From NCBI GenBank assembly GCA_018970725.1, contig JAGWVU010000036.1:1-49304 (forward strand): a stretch of DNA of 49,304 nucleotides, written 5' to 3'. Below, piece by piece: positions 1-7,559 of the stretch. Each line of letters starts with the position of its first letter. Within the stretch, counting starts at the first letter, position 1. This stretch comes from Verrucomicrobiota bacterium. GTDB lineage: Bacteria > Verrucomicrobiota > Verrucomicrobiia > Verrucomicrobiales > DEV007. Both the position numbers and the translations under genes were made by a program. Under the pieces are notes generated by a model. It had not been told where the DNA came from. It worked only from the letters and a program-made list of their open reading frames with translations, and searched no databases.

Positions 1-134
1 GTAACCATTCAGGTCCCTGCGGTGCAGGGAACCAGTTCGACGGCAGCTTGATCGGGGGAATCAAACATCCGTTTCAAGGTATCCAGAATGGAGCTGCCTG
101 CCTTTCTGGCCGTTGAGATGACACTGCGAGATCG
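1..134 (-). mobile_element. Terminal remnant of an IS66-family insertion sequence
   Basis: This segment matches the IS66-like end at 49050-49184 base for base from position 1 to 115, then has one substitution at 116 and a one-base deletion near 129/130. Homology stops at about 134. It begins with GTAA, the usual outer tetranucleotide of IS66-family ends (family knowledge), so the window starts exactly at the element boundary. It would encode about the last 40 residues of the transposase on the minus strand, with the stop codon at 9-11, but the one-base deletion and the truncation leave no function. It is a decayed relic, possibly of the same element type that is intact or longer beyond the right edge. 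Confidence 0.85.
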
Positions 135-219
135 CCTTGCCGGTGCCCGGCACCACACTGGACCCGACATTCCCCGAAACCGATGTCATCGGCACCGTCC
201 AAGTTGATCCGCCATCACT
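132..219 (-). pseudogene. Short fragment of an FGE/SUMF1-type or similar exported protein
   Basis: On the minus strand this roughly 88-bp piece reads DGGSTWTVPMTSVSG followed by a GNVGSSVVPGTGKAI-like stretch. I recognise this as the beta-rich module found N-terminal to formylglycine-generating-enzyme (SUMF1/EgtB-like) domains in verrucomicrobial and planctomycetal proteins, where it normally continues into a V-W-D-A-G motif. Here it runs into IS66 remnant on one side and sigma-factor sequence on the other, so it is only a scrap. The family call rests on pattern memory over about 29 residues and could be wrong. The abrupt change of coding strand and frame at both edges is directly visible. 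Confidence 0.45.
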
Positions 220-388
220 GGAGGCCTCGGCGCGGCTTGGCCTTTCCGAAAACAACGTGAAGATCCGGGTCTACCGGATGCGGGCCCGCTTCCGGCGCCT
301 TCTGGAGGACCGGGTCCGGGAAACCCTCGGGGCGGAGCCGGGGGAGTTGGCGGAAGAATTGCGACACCTGATCCGTGTCTTGGAATGA
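219..388 (+). pseudogene. ECF sigma factor, C-terminal fragment (region 4)
   Basis: The reading frame from about 219 to the TGA at 386-388 encodes a helix-turn-helix like sigma region 4 (residues reading ARLGLSENNVKIRVYRMRAR), followed by a basic helix and an acidic C-terminal tail ending EELRHLIRVLE. This C-terminal signature is typical of ECF sigma factors encoded beside Ser/Thr kinases in Planctomycetes and Verrucomicrobiota. Region 2 and the linker are missing, and the upstream sequence belongs to an unrelated gene fragment on the other strand, so the gene is 5'-truncated. Its stop overlaps the ATG of the kinase fragment (ATGA at 385-388), so the pair was once translationally coupled. Confidence 0.7.
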
Positions 389-964
389 ACGGTATGAACC
401 CGGAGCCGAAGCGAACCTTGCCCGGTGAGGACGCGGACGGTCCGGGCTCCGGGACCGCGCGGGCGCGGAACCTGCTCGCCCTGGCCCTGGAATCGTCTCC
501 GGGCCCGGGGAACTGGACCGAGCCGGAAATCAGCTCCTTGCGCGACGCGATCCCGGGTTACATGCTGCTGGAGCGCATCGGCCGGGGGGCCACGGGCGTG
601 GTCTACCTACCGGGCGGCGCGGGCTTCCGGGGCGGGTGCGGAAGAAGAGGCGGACGTGGCCATCAAGATTTTTCCGGTGCGGCCGGAGCGGGATCTGGAG
701 TTTGAAGCGCGTTTCCACCGGGAGACCAAGGCGATGCCCCGTTTGCAGCACCCGAATTTGGTGCGCGTCCTGGGGTCCGGACAGAGTGCAGGGGGCTTGT
801 GTTACCTGGTGATGGAATATCTGGAGGGCGGTGATCTCCGGCGGCGTCTGCAGAACGGACCCGTTGAGGCGGGGGCCGCGGTGGAAATGGGGCTCCAGAT
901 CTGCGCCGGTCTCCAAGGATGCGTTCTCAACCGCCGCGGGCGCGGTCGAGCAGATTCCGGGTGA
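385..964 (+). pseudogene. Ser/Thr protein kinase, frameshifted and 3'-truncated
   Basis: The start at 385 (or 394) gives about 50 linker residues, then the start of a eukaryotic-type kinase domain: YMLLERIGRGATGVVYL carries the glycine loop at about 541-606. Immediately afterwards the frame shifts (near 606-615), and the domain continues in the next frame with the beta-3 lysine (VAIKIF), an alpha-C region (FHRETKAM), the hinge (YLVMEYLEGGDL) and the first part of the C-lobe (GLQICAGLQ). It stops matching at about 918, before the catalytic loop, and the in-frame stop at 962-964 is fortuitous. With no catalytic loop or DFG motif it cannot be an active kinase. It was the partner of the sigma-factor fragment just upstream. 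Confidence 0.8.
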
Positions 965-2444
965 TCCGTTGCACGCGGGCGTCGGGGCCGTGGGGACGGG
1001 ACCAGTGGGACCAGGGGAGCATGTGGCCCGGCGGGGAGCTGAGTCCCTGACACCAGAAGATGGTGGAGGCGTTGAAGACGAAGTTTCCCTTGGGGCCCGG
1101 GTAGATGGTGGCGGTCCACGACTGGGGATTGACACCGCCCTGCAAAGCGGTGCCCGCTCCGACGACTTCGAGACCGGGAAGATCCTGCGGTGGATCCCCG
1201 TGATATTCCCAACCGATCAGACCGGGGATGGCCTCCCCCGCCTTCATCCCGGTTCCCGCGAAGATCCAGTGGTCTGGCTTGGTGCAGATCCAGTCGCCAC
1301 CGCCGTTGACCGGATCCACATTGCGCGCGCCCATGAGATACCCCTCGTCAGGACCGCGGTGAGGAAACGGTCCTTCATCGCGCTCCCTGGCAACGGCAAA
1401 ACGGTAGTCCCCGCCATAGGGCCCTCCGCGGAACATGATGCGATTGGGCCGGCCATCCGCAGCGGGCGTCAAGGGGCTGACCCAGCAGACGGAATTCCCG
1501 GAAAAAAAGAGCAGATTGGTTCCTGCGTCCCGCAGCTTGACCACGTTTTCATACTGACGGATATCCCAGTATTCGTCGTGCCCGTTGCTGAGAAATCCCT
1601 TGAAGCGGCCGGGACGTGCATAGGAGGGATCGGTCATGTCCGCATTGGTGCAATAGGTGACATCATAACCTTGTTCCTCGAGCCAATAGGCCATGGGAAA
1701 TTCAAAGCAGAGCCATTCCCCGGAGCCGATCGAATTCGGATTCTCGTAGATCTGCGAGTATTTGCCATAAGGGCGGTCGAAGCTGACATCGGCCCATGGT
1801 CCCTGATTGCCCTTGGGATGGGTGTAGACCGAAAAATTCTTCGGCCACTGGTTGTAGGCCTGCCAGGTGTTGTCGGATGTCTGGAGGCAGAAGTCGGCCG
1901 GCCGGTCATCCTTGACCACGAAGACGACGTAGTTCTGCCAGTAACCATACCCGGTGAGATCAGGAGTGGTGAGGCGCCCGAGATAGACTCCACTGGGCCA
2001 ATCCGGCGGGATGGTCAGGGTCACCGAAGGTTCCCAGAGGCATTCGTGCAGGTGGCGGTCCCCGCGAGTCGACGGCGGCACCGGCTGGCTTTTGCAGGAC
2101 ACATCCTCAAACGTCCGCATCAGCCTCGCTCCCTTCCCTCCATAGTAACCGGTGCGAAAAATCTCCAGCCTGCCCTTGGCCGGAACTTTGGCACTGATGA
2201 AGATTTCCAACTCCTGACCGGCGGCGACGGATTGCCGCGAACAATATCCCTCGATGTCCGACGAGCGCATGCCCGCCCGTTCATCGAGGCGCACGCGGGT
2301 GAGTTGCCAGTCGTCCGCGCCGGGCAAGGCGTTTTCCCGTTGGATCGCATTGGGTTGCGCCGCGTCCGCAGACTTCGCGCCCGAGCCAATGGCGAGCGCC
2401 GGGACCGCGGCGGAAGCGAGAAAGGAGCGTCGGGTGGATTTCAT
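927..2444 (-). CDS. Exported N,N-dimethylformamidase beta-subunit-like protein
   Basis: This 505-residue protein has a twin-arginine-type leader (MKSTRRSFLASAAVPALA) and is probably exported folded. The body resembles the large-subunit C-terminal domain of N,N-dimethylformamidase (DMFA2_C family), with hallmarks such as EIFRTGYYGG, the SDNTWQAYN stretch, GFLSNGHDEYWD near the middle and LLFFSGNS. Family members are often annotated only as DMFase beta-like; a true formamide substrate is not implied, because the small alpha subunit is absent here. The chosen ATG fits the leader; GGAGGA lies directly before it but only one base away. The 3' end abuts the broken kinase, so the last few residues (DRARGG) may come from the junction. 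Confidence 0.75.
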   Translation of the reverse strand: MKSTRRSFLASAAVPALAIGSGAKSADAAQPNAIQRENALPGADDWQLTRVRLDERAGMRSSDIEGYCSRQSVAAGQELEIFISAKVPAKGRLEIFRTGYYGGKGARLMRTFEDVSCKSQPVPPSTRGDRHLHECLWEPSVTLTIPPDWPSGVYLGRLTTPDLTGYGYWQNYVVFVVKDDRPADFCLQTSDNTWQAYNQWPKNFSVYTHPKGNQGPWADVSFDRPYGKYSQIYENPNSIGSGEWLCFEFPMAYWLEEQGYDVTYCTNADMTDPSYARPGRFKGFLSNGHDEYWDIRQYENVVKLRDAGTNLLFFSGNSVCWVSPLTPAADGRPNRIMFRGGPYGGDYRFAVARERDEGPFPHRGPDEGYLMGARNVDPVNGGGDWICTKPDHWIFAGTGMKAGEAIPGLIGWEYHGDPPQDLPGLEVVGAGTALQGGVNPQSWTATIYPGPKGNFVFNASTIFWCQGLSSPPGHMLPWSHWSRPHGPDARVQRITRNLLDRARGG

Positions 2445-2556
2445 TCCTCCGGTTGTAAACGAAATCACGGCGGAGGGCAATGACGGGAACGAAGCCGCGG
2501 ATTCAACGCTTGATCCCGACCGGGGACGGGATAGGATCCGGCGTTGCTTCCCGATC

Positions 2557-3336
2557 ATGCCCGTCCTCGATCTTTTCCGACTGGAAGGAAAGCGCGCGCT
2601 CATCACCGGCGGCACGCGCGGCCTGGGTTTGGAAATGGCGAGGGCCCTCGCGGAGGCGGGAGCCTCGGTGCTCCTGACCGGATCCAACCCGGAAAACCTG
2701 ACCCAAGCCGAAGCAACCCTGCGGGCCGGGGGCCATGATGTCACGTCCCTCCGCGCGGACCTCTCGCAACCCGAGGAAGCGGAGCGTTTGGGCGCTCTGG
2801 TGCTCCGCGAGCATCCGCCCGTGGATATCCTGATCAACAACGTCGGCGGCCGCCGGATCAACACGCCGACGGAGGATCTGGCGTTGGAAGATTGGCGGCG
2901 GATCCTCGATTTGAACCTGACCCAGGCCTTCATCCTGACGAAATGTCTCGGCGGAGCGATGATTCCGCGCCGGTGGGGCCGGATCATCAACCTGGCCTCG
3001 ATCAATGCGTTTTGGCCCGGCAAGGCGATGCGGGGGCGCGCCTACGAGACCTCGAAAGGCGCTCTCACGATGTTCACCAAGGCGCTGGCGGCGGACTGGG
3101 CGGTGCATGGGATCACGGTCAACGCCATCGCTCCCGGACCGTTCCTGACGGATGCCAACCGGCGATGGATTGGAGAGCGGCCCGAGTTCGAAGGGGAAGT
3201 GGCGGCGGGGATCCCGATGGGTCGGTGGGGCCGGCCCGCGGAGATCGGCCCGCTGGCGCTCTATCTGGCCAGCGAGGCGAGCAGCTTCATGACCGGAAGC
3301 GTCCTGGTTTTGGACGGCGGCAAGCTGTTATGGTGA
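2557..3336 (+). CDS. SDR family oxidoreductase
   Basis: This 259-residue classical short-chain dehydrogenase/reductase has the NAD(P) motif TGGTRGLG at residues 17-24, the NNVGG structural motif, Ser in the NLASIN strand, and the catalytic YETSK (YxxxK). The C-terminus GSVLVLDGGKLLW is the usual SDR ending. It resembles gluconate 5-dehydrogenase / 3-oxoacyl-reductase-like SDRs, but the substrate cannot be read from sequence. It is divergent from the exported protein at 927-2444 (112 bp between starts) and convergent with gmd. No Shine-Dalgarno motif precedes the ATG. Confidence 0.85.
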   Translation: MPVLDLFRLEGKRALITGGTRGLGLEMARALAEAGASVLLTGSNPENLTQAEATLRAGGHDVTSLRADLSQPEEAERLGALVLREHPPVDILINNVGGRRINTPTEDLALEDWRRILDLNLTQAFILTKCLGGAMIPRRWGRIINLASINAFWPGKAMRGRAYETSKGALTMFTKALAADWAVHGITVNAIAPGPFLTDANRRWIGERPEFEGEVAAGIPMGRWGRPAEIGPLALYLASEASSFMTGSVLVLDGGKLLW

Positions 3337-3382
3337 GAACCGCAACGCTCCCGGAGGCCCTTGTGGTCAGGCGAGCCTTTGA

Positions 3383-4396
3383 TCAGACGGAGTAGAGGGC
3401 TCCGTGGGCCTCGCGCGAGGCCAGTTCGAGGTCGGCATCGACCATGATCCTGACGAGTTCCTTGAACTTCACCCGGGGCTCCCACCCGAGCTTGTGTTTG
3501 GCTTTGGAAGGGTCACCGATCAGCAGCTCCACCTCCGCAGGACGTTCATAGCGTTGGTCATACTTCACGTATTGCTCCCAATCGAGGTCCAGACAGGCGA
3601 AGGTTTCCTGAACGAATTCACGGACGCTGTGGGTTTCTCCGGTGGCCACCACATAATCGTCCGGCTCGGCCTGCTGGAGCATCATCCACATCATCTCCAC
3701 ATAATCCTTGGCATAACCCCAATCCCGTTTGGCATCGAGGTTGCCGAGATAGAGCGCGTCTTGCAGGCCCATCTTGATCCGGGTCGCGGCCCGGGTGATC
3801 TTGCGGGTCACGAACGTTTCCCCGCGGCGGGGGGACTCGTGGTTGAAGAGGATGCCGGAGCTGGCGTGGAGACCGTAGCTCTCCCGGTAATTCACGGTCA
3901 ACCAGTGTGCGTAAACCTTGGCGCAAGCGTAAGGGGAACGGGGCCAGAACGGGGTGGTTTCCTTCTGCGGAACTTCCTGCACCTTGCCGAACATTTCCGA
4001 GGAAGAGGCTTGGTAGAAGCGGACGTCCCGGATCAGATCGGTCTCCCGGATCGCTTCCAGAATGCGTTGGGTCCCGAGACCGACGATGTCCCCGGTGCTC
4101 TCCGGGACATCGAAACTGACCCGGACATGGGACTGCGCCCCAAGGTTGTAGATCTCATCCGGGCGCAGTTGATAGAGCAACTTCACGAGCGCCACCGAGT
4201 CCGTCAAATCCCCGTAGTGGAGAAAGAGACGGTTGCCCGGCGCGTGGGGATCACGGTAGATGTGGTCGATCCGGGCGGTGTTGAAGGTGGACGACCGGCG
4301 GATGATGCCATGGACTTCATAGCCCTTGTCCAGAAGCAGTTCGGCCAGATAAGAGCCGTCCTGCCCGGTGATGCCGGTGATAAGCGCTTTCTTCAT
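3383..4396 (-). CDS. gmd: GDP-mannose 4,6-dehydratase
   Basis: This 337-residue extended SDR converts GDP-D-mannose to GDP-4-keto-6-deoxy-D-mannose, the entry point to GDP-fucose, GDP-rhamnose and perosamine for surface glycans. The N-terminus [18 protein letters not shown] is the Gmd cofactor motif. ASSSEMFG and YACAK supply the Thr/Ser-Glu and Tyr-Lys catalytic groups, [16 protein letters not shown] is the Gmd signature, and [11 protein letters not shown] follows. Length is normal. MKKALITG is preferred over an upstream in-frame ATG at 4456 because the extra 20 residues do not match the family. It lies about 100 bp downstream of the sugar aminotransferase on the same strand. Confidence 0.93.
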   Translation of the reverse strand: MKKALITGITGQDGSYLAELLLDKGYEVHGIIRRSSTFNTARIDHIYRDPHAPGNRLFLHYGDLTDSVALVKLLYQLRPDEIYNLGAQSHVRVSFDVPESTGDIVGLGTQRILEAIRETDLIRDVRFYQASSSEMFGKVQEVPQKETTPFWPRSPYACAKVYAHWLTVNYRESYGLHASSGILFNHESPRRGETFVTRKITRAATRIKMGLQDALYLGNLDAKRDWGYAKDYVEMMWMMLQQAEPDDYVVATGETHSVREFVQETFACLDLDWEQYVKYDQRYERPAEVELLIGDPSKAKHKLGWEPRVKFKELVRIMVDADLELASREAHGALYSV

Positions 4397-4497
4397 GCGG
4401 TGCAACGAGTTCCAAAGGCGCACATTGCGCGAGTTCCGCAACTTTGGCGACGACAAAATTCACGCGCTCCCTGGCGCGGCGGACGCGCGTTGCGAAT

Positions 4498-5691
4498 TCA
4501 CCCCTGTTCGAGAAAGGCGGTCACCGCCGCGATGACCTCGTCCTTCTGGCCATGGGTCAGCTCCGGATAAATTGGGAGGCTGATGGCCTCGCCCGAAAGC
4601 CGGTGCGCCACATCACAACCCCGGCGCGAGGTCTCGGGCGTGTCCGCAAAACAGGCCTGCCGATCCATCGTCACGGGGTAATAAATCTCACAGCCGATCT
4701 TCCGGTCGGTCAGGAACTGCTTGAACGCATCGCGACGCCCCTCCCCGAGGATGCGCAGGGTGTATTGGTTCCAAATGTGTTCATTGTGGGCGTAAGCGAC
4801 CGGCAACACGATGCGGGCCCCGGTTTCCTCGAGCCAGGCTGCTTGGGCCGCAGCGCAGCGGCAATGGGCCGGATCCGCCGTCACCACCCCCGGCAACTGC
4901 GCCAGCCGGGCGGAGTAATATCCGGCATTCTCCTGCCGCTTCCGCGTGTAGTCCCCGTAATGTGGGAGCTTCACCCGCAGCATCGCCGCCTGCAGTGGAT
5001 CCAACCGGAAGTTCCCCCCCACAAAGTGGTGGTAATACTTCGGCTGGGAACCATGCACCCGCAGGACCCGGCATCGCTCGGCCAGCGCATCGTCCTGACA
5101 GACCAAGGCTCCGCCGTCGCCAAAACCTCCGAGGTTCTTGCTGGGGAAAAAACTGTAGGTGCCGATATCCCCGATCGATCCACAGGGCCGTCCCTTGTAA
5201 GAGGCGCCGATCGACTGCGCCCCGTCCTCGATGACCTTGAGTCCGCATTCCCGGGCCAGATGGAGGACGGCATCCATGTCGGCGGCCTGGCCGAAGAGGT
5301 GCACAGGGATGATCGCCTTGGTCCGGGAGGTGACCTTGGCGCGGGCATCCGGGACATCGAGATTGAAACAGACCGGGCAGGCGTCCACGAAAACCGGGGT
5401 GGCCCCGGAGCGGGAGACGCAACCGGCGGTGGCGAAGAAGGTGTAAGAGGGCACAAGCACCTCGTCCCCCGGCCCGATTCCCAGAGCCATCAACGCGAGG
5501 AGAATGGCATCGGTCCCGGAGGAAACGCCGAGGGCATGCCGGGAAGCCGTGAGCCGCGCGATCTCCTCCTCCAGAGCGGTGACCTCGGGCCCCATGATGA
5601 ACTGGCCGCTCCGGAAGACCCGGAGAAAGGCTGCGGTGAACTCCGCTTCGAGCGGATGATTCTGGGCGTTGACGTCGAGCAGGGGAACCAT
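4498..5691 (-). CDS. DegT/DnrJ/EryC1/StrS sugar aminotransferase
   Basis: This 397-residue PLP enzyme of the nucleotide-sugar aminotransferase family transfers an amino group to a keto-sugar nucleotide. Visible landmarks are GVSSGTDAILLAL, PSYTFFATAG, the EDGAQSIGA PLP-binding segment, and the Schiff-base lysine in SFFPSKNLGGFGDGG. The stretch PKYYHHFVGGNFRLDPLQAA resembles the FdtB/WbpE-type (3-keto-sugar) group more than perosamine synthases, so it need not act on the gmd product beside it. Around residues 280-305 there is a Cys/Ala-rich stretch (HCRCAAAQAAWLEETG) that looks longer than in typical relatives. The start MVPLLDVNAQ was chosen by family fit; an upstream ATG at 5754 would add 21 poorly matching residues. 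Confidence 0.85.
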   Translation of the reverse strand: MVPLLDVNAQNHPLEAEFTAAFLRVFRSGQFIMGPEVTALEEEIARLTASRHALGVSSGTDAILLALMALGIGPGDEVLVPSYTFFATAGCVSRSGATPVFVDACPVCFNLDVPDARAKVTSRTKAIIPVHLFGQAADMDAVLHLARECGLKVIEDGAQSIGASYKGRPCGSIGDIGTYSFFPSKNLGGFGDGGALVCQDDALAERCRVLRVHGSQPKYYHHFVGGNFRLDPLQAAMLRVKLPHYGDYTRKRQENAGYYSARLAQLPGVVTADPAHCRCAAAQAAWLEETGARIVLPVAYAHNEHIWNQYTLRILGEGRRDAFKQFLTDRKIGCEIYYPVTMDRQACFADTPETSRRGCDVAHRLSGEAISLPIYPELTHGQKDEVIAAVTAFLEQG

Positions 5692-6118
5692 GGGCGGGAT
5701 CGGAAACCCTAGTCGTCCTACGTTTTTTGGGGGATGGCAAGTGGCTTCGACCAAGATGAGGCGGGACTGGAGGGGCCAAACAGGATGGAAGCGTGGCGGA
5801 GGTTGTCCCGGCCCTTCGGGACGGAATCGCGTGGGGCCCGTGCCCCCGGCCTGCTGTCGCCTCCGGCCCGGGCTATCCTGTCTTGGCCCTTCAGGCCGGT
5901 CCGCTGCACCTTCTGTGGGCGCGGAGTGCCGGGAAAGGATCAGCCCGGTGCCAAGCCCGCCGACTGGAAAGCGAAAGGCTGCCGCAGCGTCCCTGGCGGG
6001 AACGACCCCCTGCCCGTGGAACCCGCTTCCGATAAGTCCGCCAAAGAGAGTTTCCCAACCTGCCCCCGCCGAACAAAGTCACCACCATGAAACTCGGCAA
6101 CCGGGCCACTTAGGAAAC
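5692..6118. other. Intergenic region without a recognisable gene
   Basis: This roughly 430-bp gap separates the aminotransferase start from the 3' end of the tRNA-Lys gene. Open frames exist on both strands, but their translations are Arg/Pro/Gly-rich and match nothing I know. It must contain the aminotransferase promoter near 5700-5760, but I see no convincing -35/-10 pair. A small hairpin (GTCCCG/CGGGAC) lies near 5808-5825. Nothing else is supported. Confidence 0.5.
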
Positions 6119-6190
6119 TGCCTCGCGATGGACTCGAACCATCAACCTGCGGATTAAGAGTCCGTTGCTCTACCATTGAGCTAGCGAGGC
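6119..6190 (-). tRNA. tRNA-Lys (anticodon CTT)
   Basis: The minus strand folds into a full cloverleaf. The acceptor stem GCCTCGC/GCGAGGC has seven perfect pairs, the D stem is GCTC/GAGC, the anticodon loop CTCTTAA gives anticodon CTT (Lys, codon AAG), and the T stem is GATGG/CCATC with loop TTCGAGT. The discriminator base is A at 6119, and CCA is not encoded. The first anticodon-stem pair is an A-C mismatch; the other four pair. Confidence 0.93.
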
Positions 6191-6273
6191 GAAAGGGACC
6201 GGAACAGTAGTCAAACCAAGGAAAAACTCAAGGAGGAGCCCGCTCTTTTTTCCGGGAAAATAGGGCGGAATCC

Positions 6274-6302
6274 TTGAATATTCGTATTTCTTTACATTTT
6301 AG
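6274..6302 (+). promoter_or_regulatory. Weak sigma-70-like promoter candidate for the barrel gene
   Basis: The spacer between tRNA-Lys and the barrel gene turns sharply AT-rich at 6265-6305. Within it, TTGAAT (6274-6279) and TTTTAG (6297-6302) are 17 bases apart, but the -10 box matches only half the consensus. The AT-rich island in otherwise GC-rich DNA is the firmer observation. Confidence 0.25.
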
Positions 6303-6345
6303 TTGCTAACAAACCACCCAAGGGCTTTAATGGATTCGACTCGGT

Positions 6346-7080
6346 ATGAAAGCTCACTTCACGGCTCTGTTCCTTGCTCTTGGTTGGTCCGTTGCCCCGG
6401 CGGGAGACGCCCTTTTCGATGACTCCTTGGGCCGGTCGATCCTGCGGTCGAACGATCGACTGGCAAAGAATTGGTTCGTCGAAATGTCCGGGGGCCCGGT
6501 GTTCGGGGTCAACGGGGACCTGACGCGGGCGGTTTCGGACACGACCGGGATTCATCTGGATTCACAGACTTTCGGGGATGTTTTCGGCACTGCATGGGTG
6601 ACCGGGATCCGTGTTGGAAAGCATTTCGGGGTGTATGACGGCTACTTGCGCCTTGCTTACACGCAGGCCAACGGGGGACGGGATCAGGTGGGCACCGACG
6701 GTGGTTCCTCGGTCCTGGCGATTTTCAGTGATTACAGTGACTTCGCCCTGCTCGGCGGTGTGCGGCGGGAGTTCCTCCAGCCGGCCCGGATTCATCCCTA
6801 CCTCGGATTCGAGGCGGGGATCCGTTTTGTGGACGGGGTGGACATCACCCTATTCTCCTCGGATCCGGCTCCTTTTTACGACGACACCGCCGTCCTGACA
6901 GCCGAGGTAACCGCCGGGGTGGCTTTTGATGTGACGAATGCCTTCCGGGTCGGTCTCGAGACCGGCTTGCGTTACCAGGGGGGGCTCGATGATATCGATG
7001 GTGGTGTGTTGGAGGATTACAACACCAGCGAATACCTGTTGTTCGTCCCCATCATGCTGACCGGCTCCCTCCTCTTCTGA
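6346..7080 (+). CDS. Outer-membrane beta-barrel protein
   Basis: This is a 244-residue protein with an N-terminal signal peptide (KAHFTALFLALGWSVAPAGDA) and alternating hydrophobic/polar strands typical of a small outer-membrane barrel. Examples are the segments WFVEMSGGPVFGVNG, TAWVTGIRVGKHFGVYDGYLRLAYTQ, YSDFALLGGVRREF, YLGFEAGIRFV and FRVGLETGLRYQGG. It ends in SLLF, a C-terminal Phe like the BAM-recognition signal. The pattern resembles porin-family OmpA/OmpW-sized barrels, but no specific function can be read. It is followed by a strong hairpin at 7109-7145, so it is probably monocistronic. No Shine-Dalgarno sequence is present. Confidence 0.7.
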   Translation: MKAHFTALFLALGWSVAPAGDALFDDSLGRSILRSNDRLAKNWFVEMSGGPVFGVNGDLTRAVSDTTGIHLDSQTFGDVFGTAWVTGIRVGKHFGVYDGYLRLAYTQANGGRDQVGTDGGSSVLAIFSDYSDFALLGGVRREFLQPARIHPYLGFEAGIRFVDGVDITLFSSDPAPFYDDTAVLTAEVTAGVAFDVTNAFRVGLETGLRYQGGLDDIDGGVLEDYNTSEYLLFVPIMLTGSLLF

Positions 7081-7108
7081 GGCCCGGCACGGAGTTTCGT
7101 TCTTTCGT

Positions 7109-7145
7109 CAGCGTCAGGAGGCAATTGGCTTGCTTCCTGGCGCTG
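7109..7145 (+). terminator. Long hairpin downstream of the barrel gene
   Basis: The left arm 7109-7124 and right arm 7130-7145 pair over 16 bp with only two G-T wobbles and a 5-base loop (TTGGC). It begins 29 bp after the barrel stop codon. There is no T-tract after it, so it may act as an mRNA-stabilising 3' hairpin or an atypical terminator. Confidence 0.6.
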
Positions 7146-7173
7146 CTGCTGTTAGGACACCGGTCTCCTCTTC

Positions 7174-7554
7174 ATGAACGAATCCCTCGTGATCACTCCC
7201 GGCACGCTGAGAGGACCTGTGGTGTGTGCCGGGGGCCGGGATGTGGTCATCTCAGGGAATGGGTGTGAGGTGGCCTTGACCGGCACTTGTGAGGAACTGA
7301 AGGTGATCGGCAGCGGGCATCGGGTCAGGGTTGAGGCGGCCCGCATGGTAGGGGTATTAGGCAGCAACAACCATCTGGTGGTCGATACCCTGGGCGCAGC
7401 CAAAATCAACGGGACGGAAAATCACCTCAGCTGGAAGCGGGCGATGGAGGGCAGGAAAGCCCCGAGCTTCAGCCTGAGCGGGGAAGGGAATTCCGTTTCC
7501 ATGGAGGCGGAAAGCCCCGTGGCGGAGATTCCCTTGGAATCGCCGCGCGGCTGA
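7174..7554 (+). CDS. DUF3060-like small repeat protein
   Basis: This 126-residue protein shows the DUF3060 pattern of short beta repeats built on the G-x-G/N-N/H-x-V theme: VVISGNGCEVALTG, LKVIGSGHRVRVEA, VGVLGSNNHLVV, AKINGTENHLSW, then SLSGEGNSVSME. Such repeats form a right-handed parallel beta stack. No signal peptide or lipobox is visible, which is unusual because most DUF3060 proteins are exported; the ATG at 7174 follows a pyrimidine-rich leader and no earlier start adds a leader peptide. It is convergent with the ABC-F gene, with only 5 bp between stops. Role unknown. Confidence 0.65.
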   Translation: MNESLVITPGTLRGPVVCAGGRDVVISGNGCEVALTGTCEELKVIGSGHRVRVEAARMVGVLGSNNHLVVDTLGAAKINGTENHLSWKRAMEGRKAPSFSLSGEGNSVSMEAESPVAEIPLESPRG

Positions 7555-7559
7555 GGCGG

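Noticed and set aside
831-2483. Long plus-strand open frame of 550 codons opposite the exported protein
   Set aside because: It is antisense to a gene with Tat leader and recognisable motifs, and its translation matches nothing; long antisense frames are expected at this GC content.
2445-3023. N-terminal extension of the exported protein at 927-2444
   Set aside because: The extra 193 residues run antisense to the SDR gene, and the Tat leader at 2444 is the natural start.
5734-6090. Possible 118-codon gene between the aminotransferase and tRNA-Lys
   Set aside because: The composition is Arg/Pro/Gly-rich, it matches no family and overlapping frames exist on both strands; treated as noncoding.
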